The notes under the pieces were generated by a model, which saw only the letters and a program-made list of their open reading frames with translations, made no database searches and was not told the origin of the DNA. The position numbers and the translations under genes are program-made. Positions 56,379-64,000 of a DNA stretch of 64,000 nt are shown one piece after another; positions within the stretch are counted from its first letter, which is position 1, and every line of letters starts with the position of its first letter. Source of the DNA: an uncultured Paracoccaceae bacterium (lineage in GTDB: Bacteria > Pseudomonadota > Alphaproteobacteria > Rhodobacterales > Rhodobacteraceae). Location: positions 496,001 through 560,000 of the forward strand of contig CANMPD010000001.1 in NCBI GenBank assembly GCA_947499635.1, given 5' to 3'.

Positions 56379-57226
56379 TTTACATCCTTCTCCAAATTAT
56401 ATGCAGCTTTAGTATAGGTTTGCCCCTCGGCAACTGCTCGCATGGTGCGACCAACGATATCTAATACACGTTCTGACTGTAGATACCGTGCGTCCGCACG
56501 GATTAGCCCAGCACGCGTCTGCGACTTAACGACATCGGACAAGTACAAGGACCGGCAACATACGAAATCACAAATCCCATTCCATCTATCTGGAAAGCAC
56601 GATGCGATGTCGCGCGCTGTCCACAGTCCGTCTGACAGCTCTAGCCTTGCCCCGGGTACAACGCTGTAGTTGCTACCAACCGTCACAGCCGCATCTATGC
56701 TTTGACGCGCCAGACAGCGACCATAGTAGTCCCCAACGACCAAATCATCCGATCCAAGACCAGAGAGATCCAGCCAATCCATCCACGACAAAACCCGTTC
56801 ATTCAAGGCATTTTGAACCGCGCGCCGGGCAGCGCGCGCAGATGTTCCGGGCGGAATTGCTTTGTCCACTTCAAGCGTTTGTGCGACGTTTGATATCCCC
56901 TCTAAGCTGTCTGGCAGATCCTTCGGATGAAGCCTCGGACCCTTCCAATGTGCCAGCACCACAACAATTTCGTAATTCGCAAGCGCATCCGTAAGTTCAC
57001 GCAGTCCTGCACTTTCCACGACGCGGGCCCCTGCATCAAGACACCAGCCGAACAGTGCGTCCGCTCCATCCTTAAGGTGTGGCCTGAGCGTTTTCCACGC
57101 ACTCTCAGGCGTATTGAGGTTTTTAAGAACCTGCGTCCGGATGTAGTCTTTGGAAGGGTCCGCCGATCCGGATACGATCTCTTCGAGTGAGCGCGGCAGG
57201 GCCGAGAGGAGCGCAACATGATCCAT
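56375..57226 (-). CDS. CHAT-like cysteine protease
   Basis: The 283-residue protein starts at ATG 57226 (in-frame GTG at 57229). Its C-terminal half carries features of the caspase-like CHAT fold: a hydrophobic strand with the candidate catalytic histidine (IVVVLAHWKG, His93), the LELSDGLWTARDIA segment typical of CHAT domains, and the candidate nucleophile in ICDFVCCRS (Cys223 or Cys224). The N-terminal about 80 residues are helical without a known domain. The start overlaps the preceding ORF stop (TGATG) and its end overlaps the two-TM gene by 4 bp. Assignment rests on motif pattern, not a search. Confidence 0.6.
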   Translation of the reverse strand: MDHVALLSALPRSLEEIVSGSADPSKDYIRTQVLKNLNTPESAWKTLRPHLKDGADALFGWCLDAGARVVESAGLRELTDALANYEIVVVLAHWKGPRLHPKDLPDSLEGISNVAQTLEVDKAIPPGTSARAARRAVQNALNERVLSWMDWLDLSGLGSDDLVVGDYYGRCLARQSIDAAVTVGSNYSVVPGARLELSDGLWTARDIASCFPDRWNGICDFVCCRSLYLSDVVKSQTRAGLIRADARYLQSERVLDIVGRTMRAVAEGQTYTKAAYNLEKDVK

Positions 57227-57411
57227 CACAGATCGCTACCTCGTGGTGTTGGCGGATCAGCCTCTAGCGCTTTGGGCTCAACGAACAGGATCCAACGCAT
57301 ACCATGGTCGTCGATCTCAATCTTGCCCGTTACGCGGCGAAAGTAGCCTGTCTCCATCGCTGACGATTGAAACTCGATCAATAGATCACCGTTGGATCCG
57401 TTCTGTGCCAC
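57226..57411 (-). CDS. Small first gene of the CHAT operon, 5' end uncertain
   Basis: At least 61 residues from GTG 57411, and its frame stays open about 120 nt further upstream to a TAA near 57530 without an ATG. That upstream frame (TEAFAAALRRAFSKVTEEV) looks like genuine protein and overlaps the broken helicase in another frame. The gene has therefore probably lost its true start in the deletion that truncated the helicase. Visible part: LLIEFQSSAMETGYFRRVTG and RWILFVEPKALE, a beta-rich pattern. Stop overlaps the CHAT start. Confidence 0.5.
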   Translation of the reverse strand: MAQNGSNGDLLIEFQSSAMETGYFRRVTGKIEIDDHGMRWILFVEPKALEADPPTPRGSDL

Positions 57412-57419
57412 CTCCTCGG

Positions 57420-57677
57420 TTACTTTTGAAAATGCCCGTCGCAGAGCCGCGGCAAAGGCTTCGGTAATTGTTCGGTTTTGCGCGTGAAATCTACGGAGTA
57501 CCGGGACCTCAGGAAATCCAAAGCTTGTTTAAGTGAATATGTTTTTCCTGATCCTGCGCCCGCAAAGGTGATAAAGCTCTTTCCTGATCCAACCCGAAGG
57601 CATTCGCGGATGCCAAAATCTACCTTATCATCATGATCAATCGGTCTGGTTTCCGCCAGAAACAAATCTTGTGTCAT
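57420..57677 (-). pseudogene. Truncated UvrD-type helicase N-terminus (Gabija/OLD-associated type)
   Basis: The 85-residue ORF begins MTQDLFLAETRPIDHDDKVD and has a helicase Walker A (TFAGAGSGKTYSLKQAL), like the UvrD helicases encoded next to OLD nucleases. After SRYS the sequence loses helicase character and stops, so motifs Ia-VI are gone. It overlaps the upstream OLD fragment by 4 bp, the layout of an intact pair. Confidence 0.75.
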
Positions 57678-58831
57678 GTCTCAGCCTTTGCTTCCGGTTT
57701 AAGCTGGTCTTCGAGCCATTTAAGTCCCTTATGCATGTATTCCGGCGGATCAAATTTATTGTTTTTCTCAGCGGCGAGATGGAACAAACAATTGAAGGCA
57801 AAGTCGCCCTTTTTTAGGGTCTTCACATAGTCGTATAAAGACTCCTCCAGTGATTTTGTTCCTTCCTCATGGTCGACCTTGGCGGCTTTGATTTTTGCCT
57901 TTGCTTGAAAAAAATCGCTTTCAAAGTTGGCCAATATCAAAGCATCCTCAAACGTACGGGCCAAAACCTCTTTACCCGAAATCTCCACTGGTTTTTGGTA
58001 TGCAACATATAGCGGTGCCCCATCGCTGTTGGTTGTATGTTCACCGTCAGGCAAAGAAAGAAGATCATCCAGTGGCTCTTTTTTGGGGTGCCAGATTCTC
58101 AGTGTGTCGTTATTACTCTTTTGATCTGAATTCCTTTGAGGAAAACACGATTTTTTGCCACTATTAACCGAATCCAAATCCGTTAAGATCAACGTAACTA
58201 CACCCAATTTCTCCACCAAATCCTTGTATTTGTGGGTATGCGCGCCACTCACCTCCAGCATTGAGATGTATCGGCTCGACAATTCAGGGAAACTCTTGGA
58301 AATAAATTCTGGTACGAGAAGTCGCTCCGCTTGCCCTTCGACAAAAATAACACCGTCGGCAAAAAAGATATCACAATGCGTGAGTTTCAGGTGCTTTCGA
58401 ACAAATTGAAGCTCATCTTTCGCGTCCTCAAAAAGCTCTGACATGTTGGCTATGGCGGTGTGATCCATTGGAATGCCATCATTCCCACCATTTCTTCGAA
58501 AGTACCGCAGATCCTTGAAGTCTATATCATCAATAATATGGCTTGAGTGGGTGCTAATAACCAACTGGGTCTGGTATTCAGCTTTGTCTCTTAGGTCAGG
58601 ATGATTTCGAAGTGTATGATATGCCTTCGACACGAATACCTGTTGAACCTGCGCATGTAGATTGCCGCGCAGCACCTCTGGCAGTGGATCACGCATAACT
58701 GTCTTCGGCTGGCCATCAGCATCGCGGATTAAGTCGCGGTTGGCATCATAGGCTAGCACTTCATCCGCAAACAGATAGCCGACAGGACCAGCCCCTGCGC
58801 CTTTGCCGTTGGGAAAGAACTTGATCAGCAT
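57674..58831 (-). pseudogene. Chimeric ORF: relaxase N-terminus fused to OLD-nuclease TOPRIM C-terminus
   Basis: 385 residues. Residues 1-57 match the start of a plasmid relaxase (NGKGAGAGPVGYLFADEVLA, RDPLPEVLRG). From about residue 58 (LHAQVQQVFVSKA, ISTHSSHI) it is the end of an OLD-family ATPase and its TOPRIM nuclease (Glu165 in FVEGQAER; Asp218/Asp220 in LTDLDS). The OLD Walker A/B region and the relaxase catalytic core are both missing. The junction is near 58661. A single recombination or deletion event can explain this; the product may retain a free TOPRIM domain. Confidence 0.8.
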
Positions 58832-59298
58832 TGCCGCACCTCATCGAGGATCTCGGCAAGCTGGCGTTCGATCACCACGAGCTGACGAGCGAGGGCCAGC
58901 ATATCGAGGTCGATCCGCCCTGCCAGCAACGCCCGGTTCGTAGCCCGAGCGATCTGGTTGAGGTTGCCGCCGATGCGACCGACCGCCAGCGTCAGGACCG
59001 GATCGACGCGTGGCATGGGCTTGCGGCGGCGCGCCTCCGTCAGGCTAAGCGCTTCACGCAAAAGAGTTGCAGCGGGAACGCCAGCCGCCTCAGCCTTGGC
59101 GCGCAGTTCGACCTTTTCAGCGGTGCTGCACCGAAAGACAAACGTCTCGGTCAGGGCTGCTTTGGCGTGGGGCTTGCCCCCGCCGGTGGGGTTCGAAGGG
59201 GAGGCTTGCCACCCCTCGCAAGGGCCCGTGTCAGATGCGCCAGCGTATGACATGGGTCGCCTTGCTCTTTGCACTGAAGACGGTTTCGTTTTTACCAT
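58825..59298 (-). CDS. mobC: MobC-type mobilisation accessory protein
   Basis: The 157-residue protein has the MobC/RHH region at the C-terminus (VFRCSTAEKVELRAKAEAAG, VGRIGGNLNQIARATNR, then LVVIERQLAEILDEVRQC). It helps a relaxase act at oriT. Its stop overlaps the relaxase-OLD chimera start by 7 bp, the normal mobC-relaxase order. GC content is higher than in surrounding genes, consistent with plasmid origin. Confidence 0.85.
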   Translation of the reverse strand: MVKTKPSSVQRARRPMSYAGASDTGPCEGWQASPSNPTGGGKPHAKAALTETFVFRCSTAEKVELRAKAEAAGVPAATLLREALSLTEARRRKPMPRVDPVLTLAVGRIGGNLNQIARATNRALLAGRIDLDMLALARQLVVIERQLAEILDEVRQC

Positions 59299-59657
59299 CA
59301 GCCGACCCCCGCAGCCTGAATTTGCAACGGTGTCACCAGTTCAGCGGCCAATAGCGCCGTGATCTGGCTGGGCGAAATATGCCGACAAAGCGGGCTGCGA
59401 TCTGTGATCCAAACCGCCAGCCCTTTCAGCGCCTCGGCCTCTTTGACTTTCGCGGCCTCGCGCTGGATCTGGGCATCTTGAACGTACCGCAGCCAACGGT
59501 CAGAGCTGAACCAGTTGTCCGAAAAGCAAACCTTAGAGCGGGTGTCGCTTGGTGGCCCAAGTCCCGAAGGGCATCGAGCAAAAACCTCGAGAACGTTGCT
59601 CAAGAAATCCTCGATGTCATCGACCGCGAGGATTGGGAAAAGGTGTATTTGGAGCAA
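59298..59657 (-). CDS. Hypothetical plasmid-type protein upstream of mobC
   Basis: 119 residues. From about residue 35 the sequence (KVCFSDNWFSSDRWLRYVQD, AAKVKEAEALKGLAVW) resembles small proteins upstream of mobC on Rhodobacteraceae plasmids. The first 35 residues are of different character, so the 5' end may be a fusion point. Stop overlaps mobC start by 1 bp. Confidence 0.45.
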   Translation of the reverse strand: MLQIHLFPILAVDDIEDFLSNVLEVFARCPSGLGPPSDTRSKVCFSDNWFSSDRWLRYVQDAQIQREAAKVKEAEALKGLAVWITDRSPLCRHISPSQITALLAAELVTPLQIQAAGVG

Positions 59658-59839
59658 GATCGCTAAATGATCGAATTTTCATCAGATGGTGCGAAGATAC
59701 GTTGCAGAGAGTTTTTATTGTCCGGATCAAGTCGGGCACCGATTTAACAACCGATCATGTTGCAAAATTTGGAGGTAAAACGCACGGTAATCCACTATAC
59801 ATTGCCCTGAAAGATTCCATAATCTGAGCTCTTAGGTGG

Positions 59840-60565
59840 CTATGCGGCAACCAATTCCGCAATCTTGGCCGCGACTTCGGCCATCGTTTCTTCGGCTGTG
59901 CTGAGTCCAGCTCGGGAGGCTAACAATAGGCTAACTTGTTCTAGCTCTTCGTAGGTCGTACCGTGAGCAACCGGAATGAGCCTCTCACGTCGCAAGAGCG
60001 CCGAGAGCTCTTTGTCTGCAACACCTTCACTTGGCAGGCGTCGTAGCATCGCTGGAGTCACCAAAACGATACCGACGCGCGAGTTTACCAAGCCTTTGTC
60101 GATCGCACGCATCATTGGCACTCCAAGGCCAAGGTCCTTCTCGCTAAACCACACCCGGACTCCGCATGCTTCAAGTAAATCATGTAATTCTTTAGCCGAG
60201 CCTTGCCTATCATCCCATGCGTGGCAAAGAAAAACATCGCGAAGGTCTGGTTGAGAGACCGCCAAGCTCTCTACGTTTTCTCGAACAGGTGTAAGCGCTT
60301 GCACCTGCTCGGGCGTATACCATACCGCCGAACCCGTCCCAGACCAGCGAGGCTTCGACGTCTTCTTCCCTGAGCCACTGCTGATCTTGCTACTGCTGCT
60401 CCTTGAAGGAGAGAATGATGGCATAGAGCGCGATCCACTACTGCCGTATCCACCGGTATATCCGTCGTAACTTCTAGAACGACCATAACCGCCCCGGCAT
60501 GCAGGACAGTTGGCGGCAGCGGCAGCCGAACTATGGCCCCTTACTGGTGCAGTACATCTAGCCAT
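59840..60565 (-). CDS. TIR-domain protein (probable NADase effector)
   Basis: The 241-residue protein has an N-terminal Cys-containing segment (C4; NCPACRGG, C20/C23), a low-complexity Ser/Gly linker (about 25-70) and a TIR domain (about 108-240; DVFLCHAWDD, then RVWFSEKDLGLG with candidate catalytic Glu142, then GIVLVTPAML). TIR domains of bacterial immune systems degrade NAD+. It overlaps rloB by 8 bp and belongs to a RloA-RloB-TIR operon. Confidence 0.88.
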   Translation of the reverse strand: MARCTAPVRGHSSAAAAANCPACRGGYGRSRSYDGYTGGYGSSGSRSMPSFSPSRSSSSKISSGSGKKTSKPRWSGTGSAVWYTPEQVQALTPVRENVESLAVSQPDLRDVFLCHAWDDRQGSAKELHDLLEACGVRVWFSEKDLGLGVPMMRAIDKGLVNSRVGIVLVTPAMLRRLPSEGVADKELSALLRRERLIPVAHGTTYEELEQVSLLLASRAGLSTAEETMAEVAAKIAELVAA

Positions 60566-61226
60566 CTTTCTTCGTCCCTTTCGGTTTGGAAGCTTCGAGA
60601 AGCGCCCGTGTCAATTCGTACATATTTGTAGAAGGGTTTCCGTCGGAGTTATCTTCCGCAACCCTCGATTTCCGTTGATTTTCTGCCCGCTCTTCTGCAT
60701 TTGGCAACTCGCCAATGATAGCACAAAAGTCACCAGATTTCCCTGCTTTCGGATCATAACCATCAACCAACTTTTTTGTGGTGGCTTGAGCATCGTGGCG
60801 GCCACAAGGGGCGTCGTGCGTGTCGAAATGCAGGTTGATCCAAAGTTCAAAGCAGGGATCTGAATAGGCAAATGGAATGGAGGCACCATCGCACATTTGC
60901 TTTGCCTCGTAGTAGCATGGGAACTCGTCTCTATCGAAAACGGCCCACACTTGGTCTAGTTCTTCATATGAGTCTGGTTTTTTCTTGCGCCGGCCTTTGG
61001 CCAGACCGTTGTCCTTCGCGAAGGCTATTGCCTTGGTGGCGACAGTCTTGGGCACTCCAATCGGCCCATTATATTTGATCCTGACCTTCGACTCATCGAG
61101 AGTGCTAGCTAGGGCTTTAAAGTAATCGTGCTCAGTTTTTTCGCCTTCGGAAAAGATGTGAAAATACTTAACGGCAATACGGCTCGCCGGCTTTCTCTTC
61201 AGGCTTTTTCTTCCCTTAGGCTTCAT
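60558..61226 (-). CDS. rloB: RloB family TOPRIM-type protein
   Basis: The 222-residue protein has the RloB pattern: FSEGEKTEHDYFKAL (acidic Glu near residue 28), a charged middle and VWAVFDRDEFP (DxD). The N-terminus is Lys/Arg-rich. RloB partners the AAA protein RloA, and this pair resembles the AbiL (AbiLi/AbiLii) abortive-infection module. AAGGAGG lies 9 nt before the ATG. It starts 12 bp after rloA. Confidence 0.85.
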   Translation of the reverse strand: MKPKGRKSLKRKPASRIAVKYFHIFSEGEKTEHDYFKALASTLDESKVRIKYNGPIGVPKTVATKAIAFAKDNGLAKGRRKKKPDSYEELDQVWAVFDRDEFPCYYEAKQMCDGASIPFAYSDPCFELWINLHFDTHDAPCGRHDAQATTKKLVDGYDPKAGKSGDFCAIIGELPNAEERAENQRKSRVAEDNSDGNPSTNMYELTRALLEASKPKGTKKDG

Positions 61227-61238
61227 ACCAAGGCCTCC

Positions 61239-62501
61239 TTAAACAGGTGTCGCGCCAAAGCGGCTCTGCAAATACCCCTTTTCGATATTGTCAGAAGGAC
61301 GAGTGTGGATATCTGTCAACGGGTAAATCTCAGAAGCTCCGTCAGTGCCTTTGTCCACAAACCATATTTGATCCCGGCGAAGACATTCGCTCTCCATCAA
61401 GTTTGTGTCGTGGGTAGTAGTCAGCAACTGCGCCCCAAGAGGGTTCAAGACTTTAGAGCAAAACATTCTTAATAGCTTTTCAGCAGCGTGAGTGTGGAGG
61501 CTCAGGTCCAGCTCATCGATGATTATCAAGCCACCTGTTTTAAGAACGCCTAGCACTTTGGGGAGGGCTGAAAGAAGACGCAGGGTACCTGCACTTTCCA
61601 ATTGAATCGGAAAATGAGTTCGAAAGTCGTCAAAGCCTTGATGCTCTAGCTCAATAATTTTTTCGAAGTCATCTACTTCTCGAACCTCAATTTCCCCTTC
61701 AGTTCCCTCAAGGGCAGACTGCACTGCTAAGCCAATCTTTTTTGAAATTTCCCGCTCTTCTTCCGAAATTTCGCGATCCTTGGTCCGATAACCAACAACT
61801 CCGGTGTTGATGTCTCTCAGATATTCAATGACCTCTTCATCAATTTGCCAGTTATGCTCATCTTTAATTCTTCGCTCAGCGGCAGAGCCCGTCATACTCA
61901 GTGACGTTTCAATCTGAACAGAGTCGAAAAAATTGAAGACTTTTGAGAGCAATTCATGTCCGCTTTGAGCCGCAGCTGACATAAATAGACTGTTCGCTCT
62001 GGTAAGATCTGAAATCGCAGCGTTTCGGCCCTTGAGGTTTCTGCTGAATGAAAATTCCTGTTTTTCACGCTGATACAGTTTTCTAGGCGTGCCATGAGGG
62101 TAAGAGTATAACCACTCTTCTACGACCTCTGAGCCGAGTATCGAAAACCCATAATTGAATCTAACGCCATCCAAGATGAAGTTCATTTCAAACTCAGTAG
62201 GTTTTTCTTTTGACGAAGGGTCTAGCAAGAACGGAACGTAAGTTGGGATTTTGCCATTCGGACTACCCTTTGTTTGTGAGAACAAAATGGTCTCGATCAT
62301 AGCCTTTAGAGCTTTGATAATATTTGATTTACCGGCAGCATTTGCGCCGTATATCACTAGGGCAGGAAGTAGTCGCCCTTCGCCGAAGGCATCCGTTTCG
62401 ATGATGCCGTCAGTACAGTCCTTTAGGTTCGATGCGACGAAGGAAATTTCTTGCCGTTCGTGGACCGAACGGAAGTTCTCAACTTCAAATGAAATGATCA
62501 T
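61239..62501 (-). CDS. rloA: RloA-type AAA/ABC ATPase (AbiLi-like)
   Basis: The 420-residue SMC/ABC-like ATPase has ENFRSVHERQEISF at the start, Walker A GANAAGKSN (near residue 54) and Walker B IIIDELDLSLHTHAA (near 334), then TTTHDTNLM. Such ATPases work with RloB nucleases in AbiL-like defence. SD AGGATAAGG is upstream. It begins the operon RloA-RloB-TIR; 328 bp without a gene lie on its upstream side. Confidence 0.88.
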   Translation of the reverse strand: MIISFEVENFRSVHERQEISFVASNLKDCTDGIIETDAFGEGRLLPALVIYGANAAGKSNIIKALKAMIETILFSQTKGSPNGKIPTYVPFLLDPSSKEKPTEFEMNFILDGVRFNYGFSILGSEVVEEWLYSYPHGTPRKLYQREKQEFSFSRNLKGRNAAISDLTRANSLFMSAAAQSGHELLSKVFNFFDSVQIETSLSMTGSAAERRIKDEHNWQIDEEVIEYLRDINTGVVGYRTKDREISEEEREISKKIGLAVQSALEGTEGEIEVREVDDFEKIIELEHQGFDDFRTHFPIQLESAGTLRLLSALPKVLGVLKTGGLIIIDELDLSLHTHAAEKLLRMFCSKVLNPLGAQLLTTTHDTNLMESECLRRDQIWFVDKGTDGASEIYPLTDIHTRPSDNIEKGYLQSRFGATPV

Positions 62502-62829
62502 ACCTTATCCTCTCGACAACTTAAGTGCCGTTTAAACATCAAATATGTCAAAATTTTACAAATATCCACACCAAACGACATGCTTTACACGATTTTCCGA
62601 CTATTTCTGCGCGACTCCTTATCAACGTTCATGGTTTACCCCTCCTCGCTGAGTGATTTGGGCCATTACCAAGTTTGAACACGAATCATCGTTGAAACTA
62701 GTGCTGTACGCCCATTGACAGGCACTTATAGCATTCAACTTGCCATTCTATCCTTCGACACCTTTGCAGGTTTAACAGCTTGGTGTTATTTCACTTGTCC
62801 AAACTCTCAAGACCTAAGGTTCGCTGCGA
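62502..62829. other. 328-bp gene-free region upstream of rloA
   Basis: AT-rich; no ORF with a start signal. It probably contains the rloA promoter. The string AAGTTTGAACAC occurs here and in the coiled-coil gene's 3' end, a short match of uncertain meaning. Confidence 0.5.
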
Positions 62830-63510
62830 TCATGGCCCATCTAGTTCACGAAGTTTGAACACTTTTGTTGGTTTTGAGAGTTCAGCTTGATGGGCTTTCA
62901 TTACAGTCTGTAGATCCTCTTTGCCAATCAAAGCCCTAAGAACAACCCACAAGACGTCGAGGGCCCGCTTGAAGGTTTTGTGACGACGTTCAGCCAATCG
63001 TGCGTTCTCTTCGGCCTTTTGAAGCCTCTCTGAAGCTCTTTCGGTGACGATTTCGTCAATTCGTCCTTTGACCCGTTCCCAAGCGCGCTCTTCCGCCTGT
63101 GCATAATCCTCAGAGCGATTTTCCTCGTGTTTAGCCCATCTCCGGTCGATTTCGATCTGTATGGAGCGCGCCGCATCATTCAAACCGTCTTGGCGGGCTT
63201 TTTCACGGATAGTTTCCGCCCCATCTTTTGCATTGTGCAACTGTTCGAGTGCATCGATTGCATCTTCCCAAGTCTCCCGAGCTTGCTTTTCGGCTTCCAG
63301 CATGTCCTCGTTCTGGGCCACCCGGTCACGATCAAACTTTTCGCGTTCTTGCTGAAACTTGTACTCCTCTACCTCTAGCCTATCCGGATCGCGACCGAGC
63401 TTCTTCTTACCCCTTTCCACCCAATCCAGGCCTACTTGGTCGCGCAGATGTTCGAACCATAGATCCTGAAACGCTCGGCCTTGGTAATATTTGCTGTCGC
63501 AATCAACCAA
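62830..63510 (-). pseudogene. 5'-truncated coiled-coil protein (possible relaxase C-terminus)
   Basis: 226 residues from TTG 63510 with no SD; the frame is open to a TGA near 63545 and reads like protein (AHDDDDNPVLVDCDSKYYQG), so the original N-terminus is missing. It has a long charged coiled coil (about 35-180) and a short hydrophobic stretch (ALDVLWVVLRALIG). Sequence around FQDLWFEHLRDQVGLDWVERG is reminiscent of the region after the catalytic domain of plasmid mobilisation relaxases, but this is uncertain. Confidence 0.5.
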
Positions 63511-63634
63511 TACCGGGTTATCGTCGTCGTCATGGGCAAATCGTCATCATCATTTGGTCTATCATAGCCAGCTACGCAGCGCTGTTGGTATTGGCGATGT
63601 TCGTGATTTCTGCGCTACGCAAGCCGACGAGCAC

Positions 63635-63784
63635 ATGAACAGCAATTTAGAACCCAATTTGACGGAGCTTGCAATTACCGACAGCAACCCACTCTTTTGG
63701 CTGATCAGCCAAGCTGTTCAAAACGAAAAGCGACAATTTTCGAACAGTATCGAGGTTAAGTTCAAATTTGGATCTGCTCATTAG
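63635..63784 (+). CDS. Small hypothetical ORF following a TM-helix remnant
   Basis: The 49-residue ORF starts at ATG 63635, overlapping (ATGA) the stop of a frame that encodes a single hydrophobic helix (IVIIIWSIIASYAALLVLAM) but has no clear start. Together they look like the 3' end of a small membrane-protein gene coupled to a second gene, possibly a remnant. Low support. Confidence 0.3.
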   Translation: MNSNLEPNLTELAITDSNPLFWLISQAVQNEKRQFSNSIEVKFKFGSAH

Positions 63785-63867
63785 CATCCGCTTTCAGAAT
63801 ATTTTATTTCGAGGCCAATGAATTGCGTCCTCATCTCAAGAACCCCAAGCTGCCCGATCACAATAAT

Positions 63868-64000
63868 TCATGCTCGCGCCAAATCCGCTTCCTCGTGCTC
63901 GAAGGCTGTCGCCATATCCTTGATTTCCCTCTCCGGAGCCCCAAAAGCCCGAGCAACGTCACGCCAAGCCGTAGTTGCTTCGGCTACCTCTGCAATGACG
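63868..64000 (-). CDS. HipA-family protein, C-terminus only (window edge)
   Basis: 44 codons to TGA at 63868. The residues resemble the typical HipA C-terminal helices (EATTAWRDVARAFGAPE and MATAFEHEEADLARA). The rest lies outside the window. It is a second HipA in this island, distinct from 53546-54838. Confidence 0.75.
   Translation of the reverse strand, partial: VIAEVAEATTAWRDVARAFGAPEREIKDMATAFEHEEADLARA

Larger units (their letters stand above)
42363..64000. mobile_element. tRNA-Cys-associated genomic island (right end outside window)
   Basis: From tRNA-Cys onward the genes change from conserved Rhodobacteraceae core to integrase, restriction, toxin-antitoxin, mobilisation remnants and defence modules, many oriented on the minus strand. 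Base composition becomes patchy: restriction and mobC genes are richer in GC than the RloA/RloB block. The matching direct repeat of the tRNA 3' end (expected attR) was not seen before 64000. Confidence 0.85.

Noticed and set aside
59379-59827. Plus-strand frames with protein-like ends opposite the plasmid-type gene
   Set aside because: Short helical stretches near 59600 and 59760 look protein-like but are in different frames without starts; at best remnants.
62670-62860. AAGTTTGAACAC direct repeat near rloA
   Set aside because: Only 12 bases, one copy coding; not enough to call an attachment site or repeat family.
42363-64000. CRISPR array or retron reverse transcriptase in the island
   Set aside because: No regularly spaced repeats and no reverse transcriptase motif (YxDD) in a credible ORF were found.

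Overview
The window looks like a chromosome segment of a marine alphaproteobacterium of the Rhodobacteraceae (Roseobacter group), with a moderate-GC core. The placement rests on gene content and order: a convergent holC/pepA pair beside an LPS-transport operon (lptG-lptD-surA-pdxA), a short-form proS, perM-hdaA-ppx, a propionyl-CoA cluster (pccB ... pccA ... scpA) interleaved with small family-specific genes, and argO/argP. No 16S rRNA or other strong taxonomic marker is present, so genus is not assigned.

Core region, about 1-42,290. The left end has a truncated sensor histidine kinase with a small secreted SUOX-like protein, facing a LuxR-type response regulator. Next come a degenerate GDP-mannose-type enzyme, a TfoX C-terminal-like protein, ndk, a Bcr/CflA efflux pump, an ABC-F ATPase and a retropepsin-like membrane protease. 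HolC and PepA lie on the minus strand against the plus-strand lptG-lptD-surA-pdxA operon, which has no lptF. After proS come perM, hdaA and ppx. The stretch 24-34.3 kb encodes propionyl-CoA carboxylase and methylmalonyl-CoA mutase (propionyl-CoA to succinyl-CoA; no epimerase is visible) plus lipoproteins and small conserved proteins. A second Bcr/CflA pump, argO/argP, yebC, an SLC13 transporter and a YmdB-type phosphodiesterase complete the core.

Island, 42,363 to the right edge. It begins immediately after the 3' end of tRNA-Cys with a tyrosine integrase, the normal arrangement of a tRNA-targeted integrative element. Its right end is not in the window. It is densely packed with defence-type and mobilisation genes: a truncated ArdC-like gene; a GIY-YIG/DUF4357 protein; a three-gene operon of UvrD-type helicase-nuclease, type III Mod and type III Res; a HipBA toxin-antitoxin pair; an operon encoding a CHAT-like cysteine protease with two small membrane proteins; a wrecked OLD-nuclease/UvrD (Gabija-like) pair fused to a relaxase fragment downstream of mobC; a RloA-RloB-TIR operon; and, at the right edge, a truncated coiled-coil gene and the C-terminus of a second HipA.

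The two best candidates for undescribed systems are the CHAT-protease/membrane-protein operon (about 55.4-57.4 kb) and the RloA-RloB operon with an overlapping TIR effector (59.8-62.5 kb). Several non-coding structures also lack an obvious explanation: a long inverted repeat with a mini-ORF in the pcc cluster (about 32.0 kb), a 20-bp imperfect inverted repeat near the integrase (44.1 kb), and tandem palindromes at the 3' end of hipA (53.5 kb).
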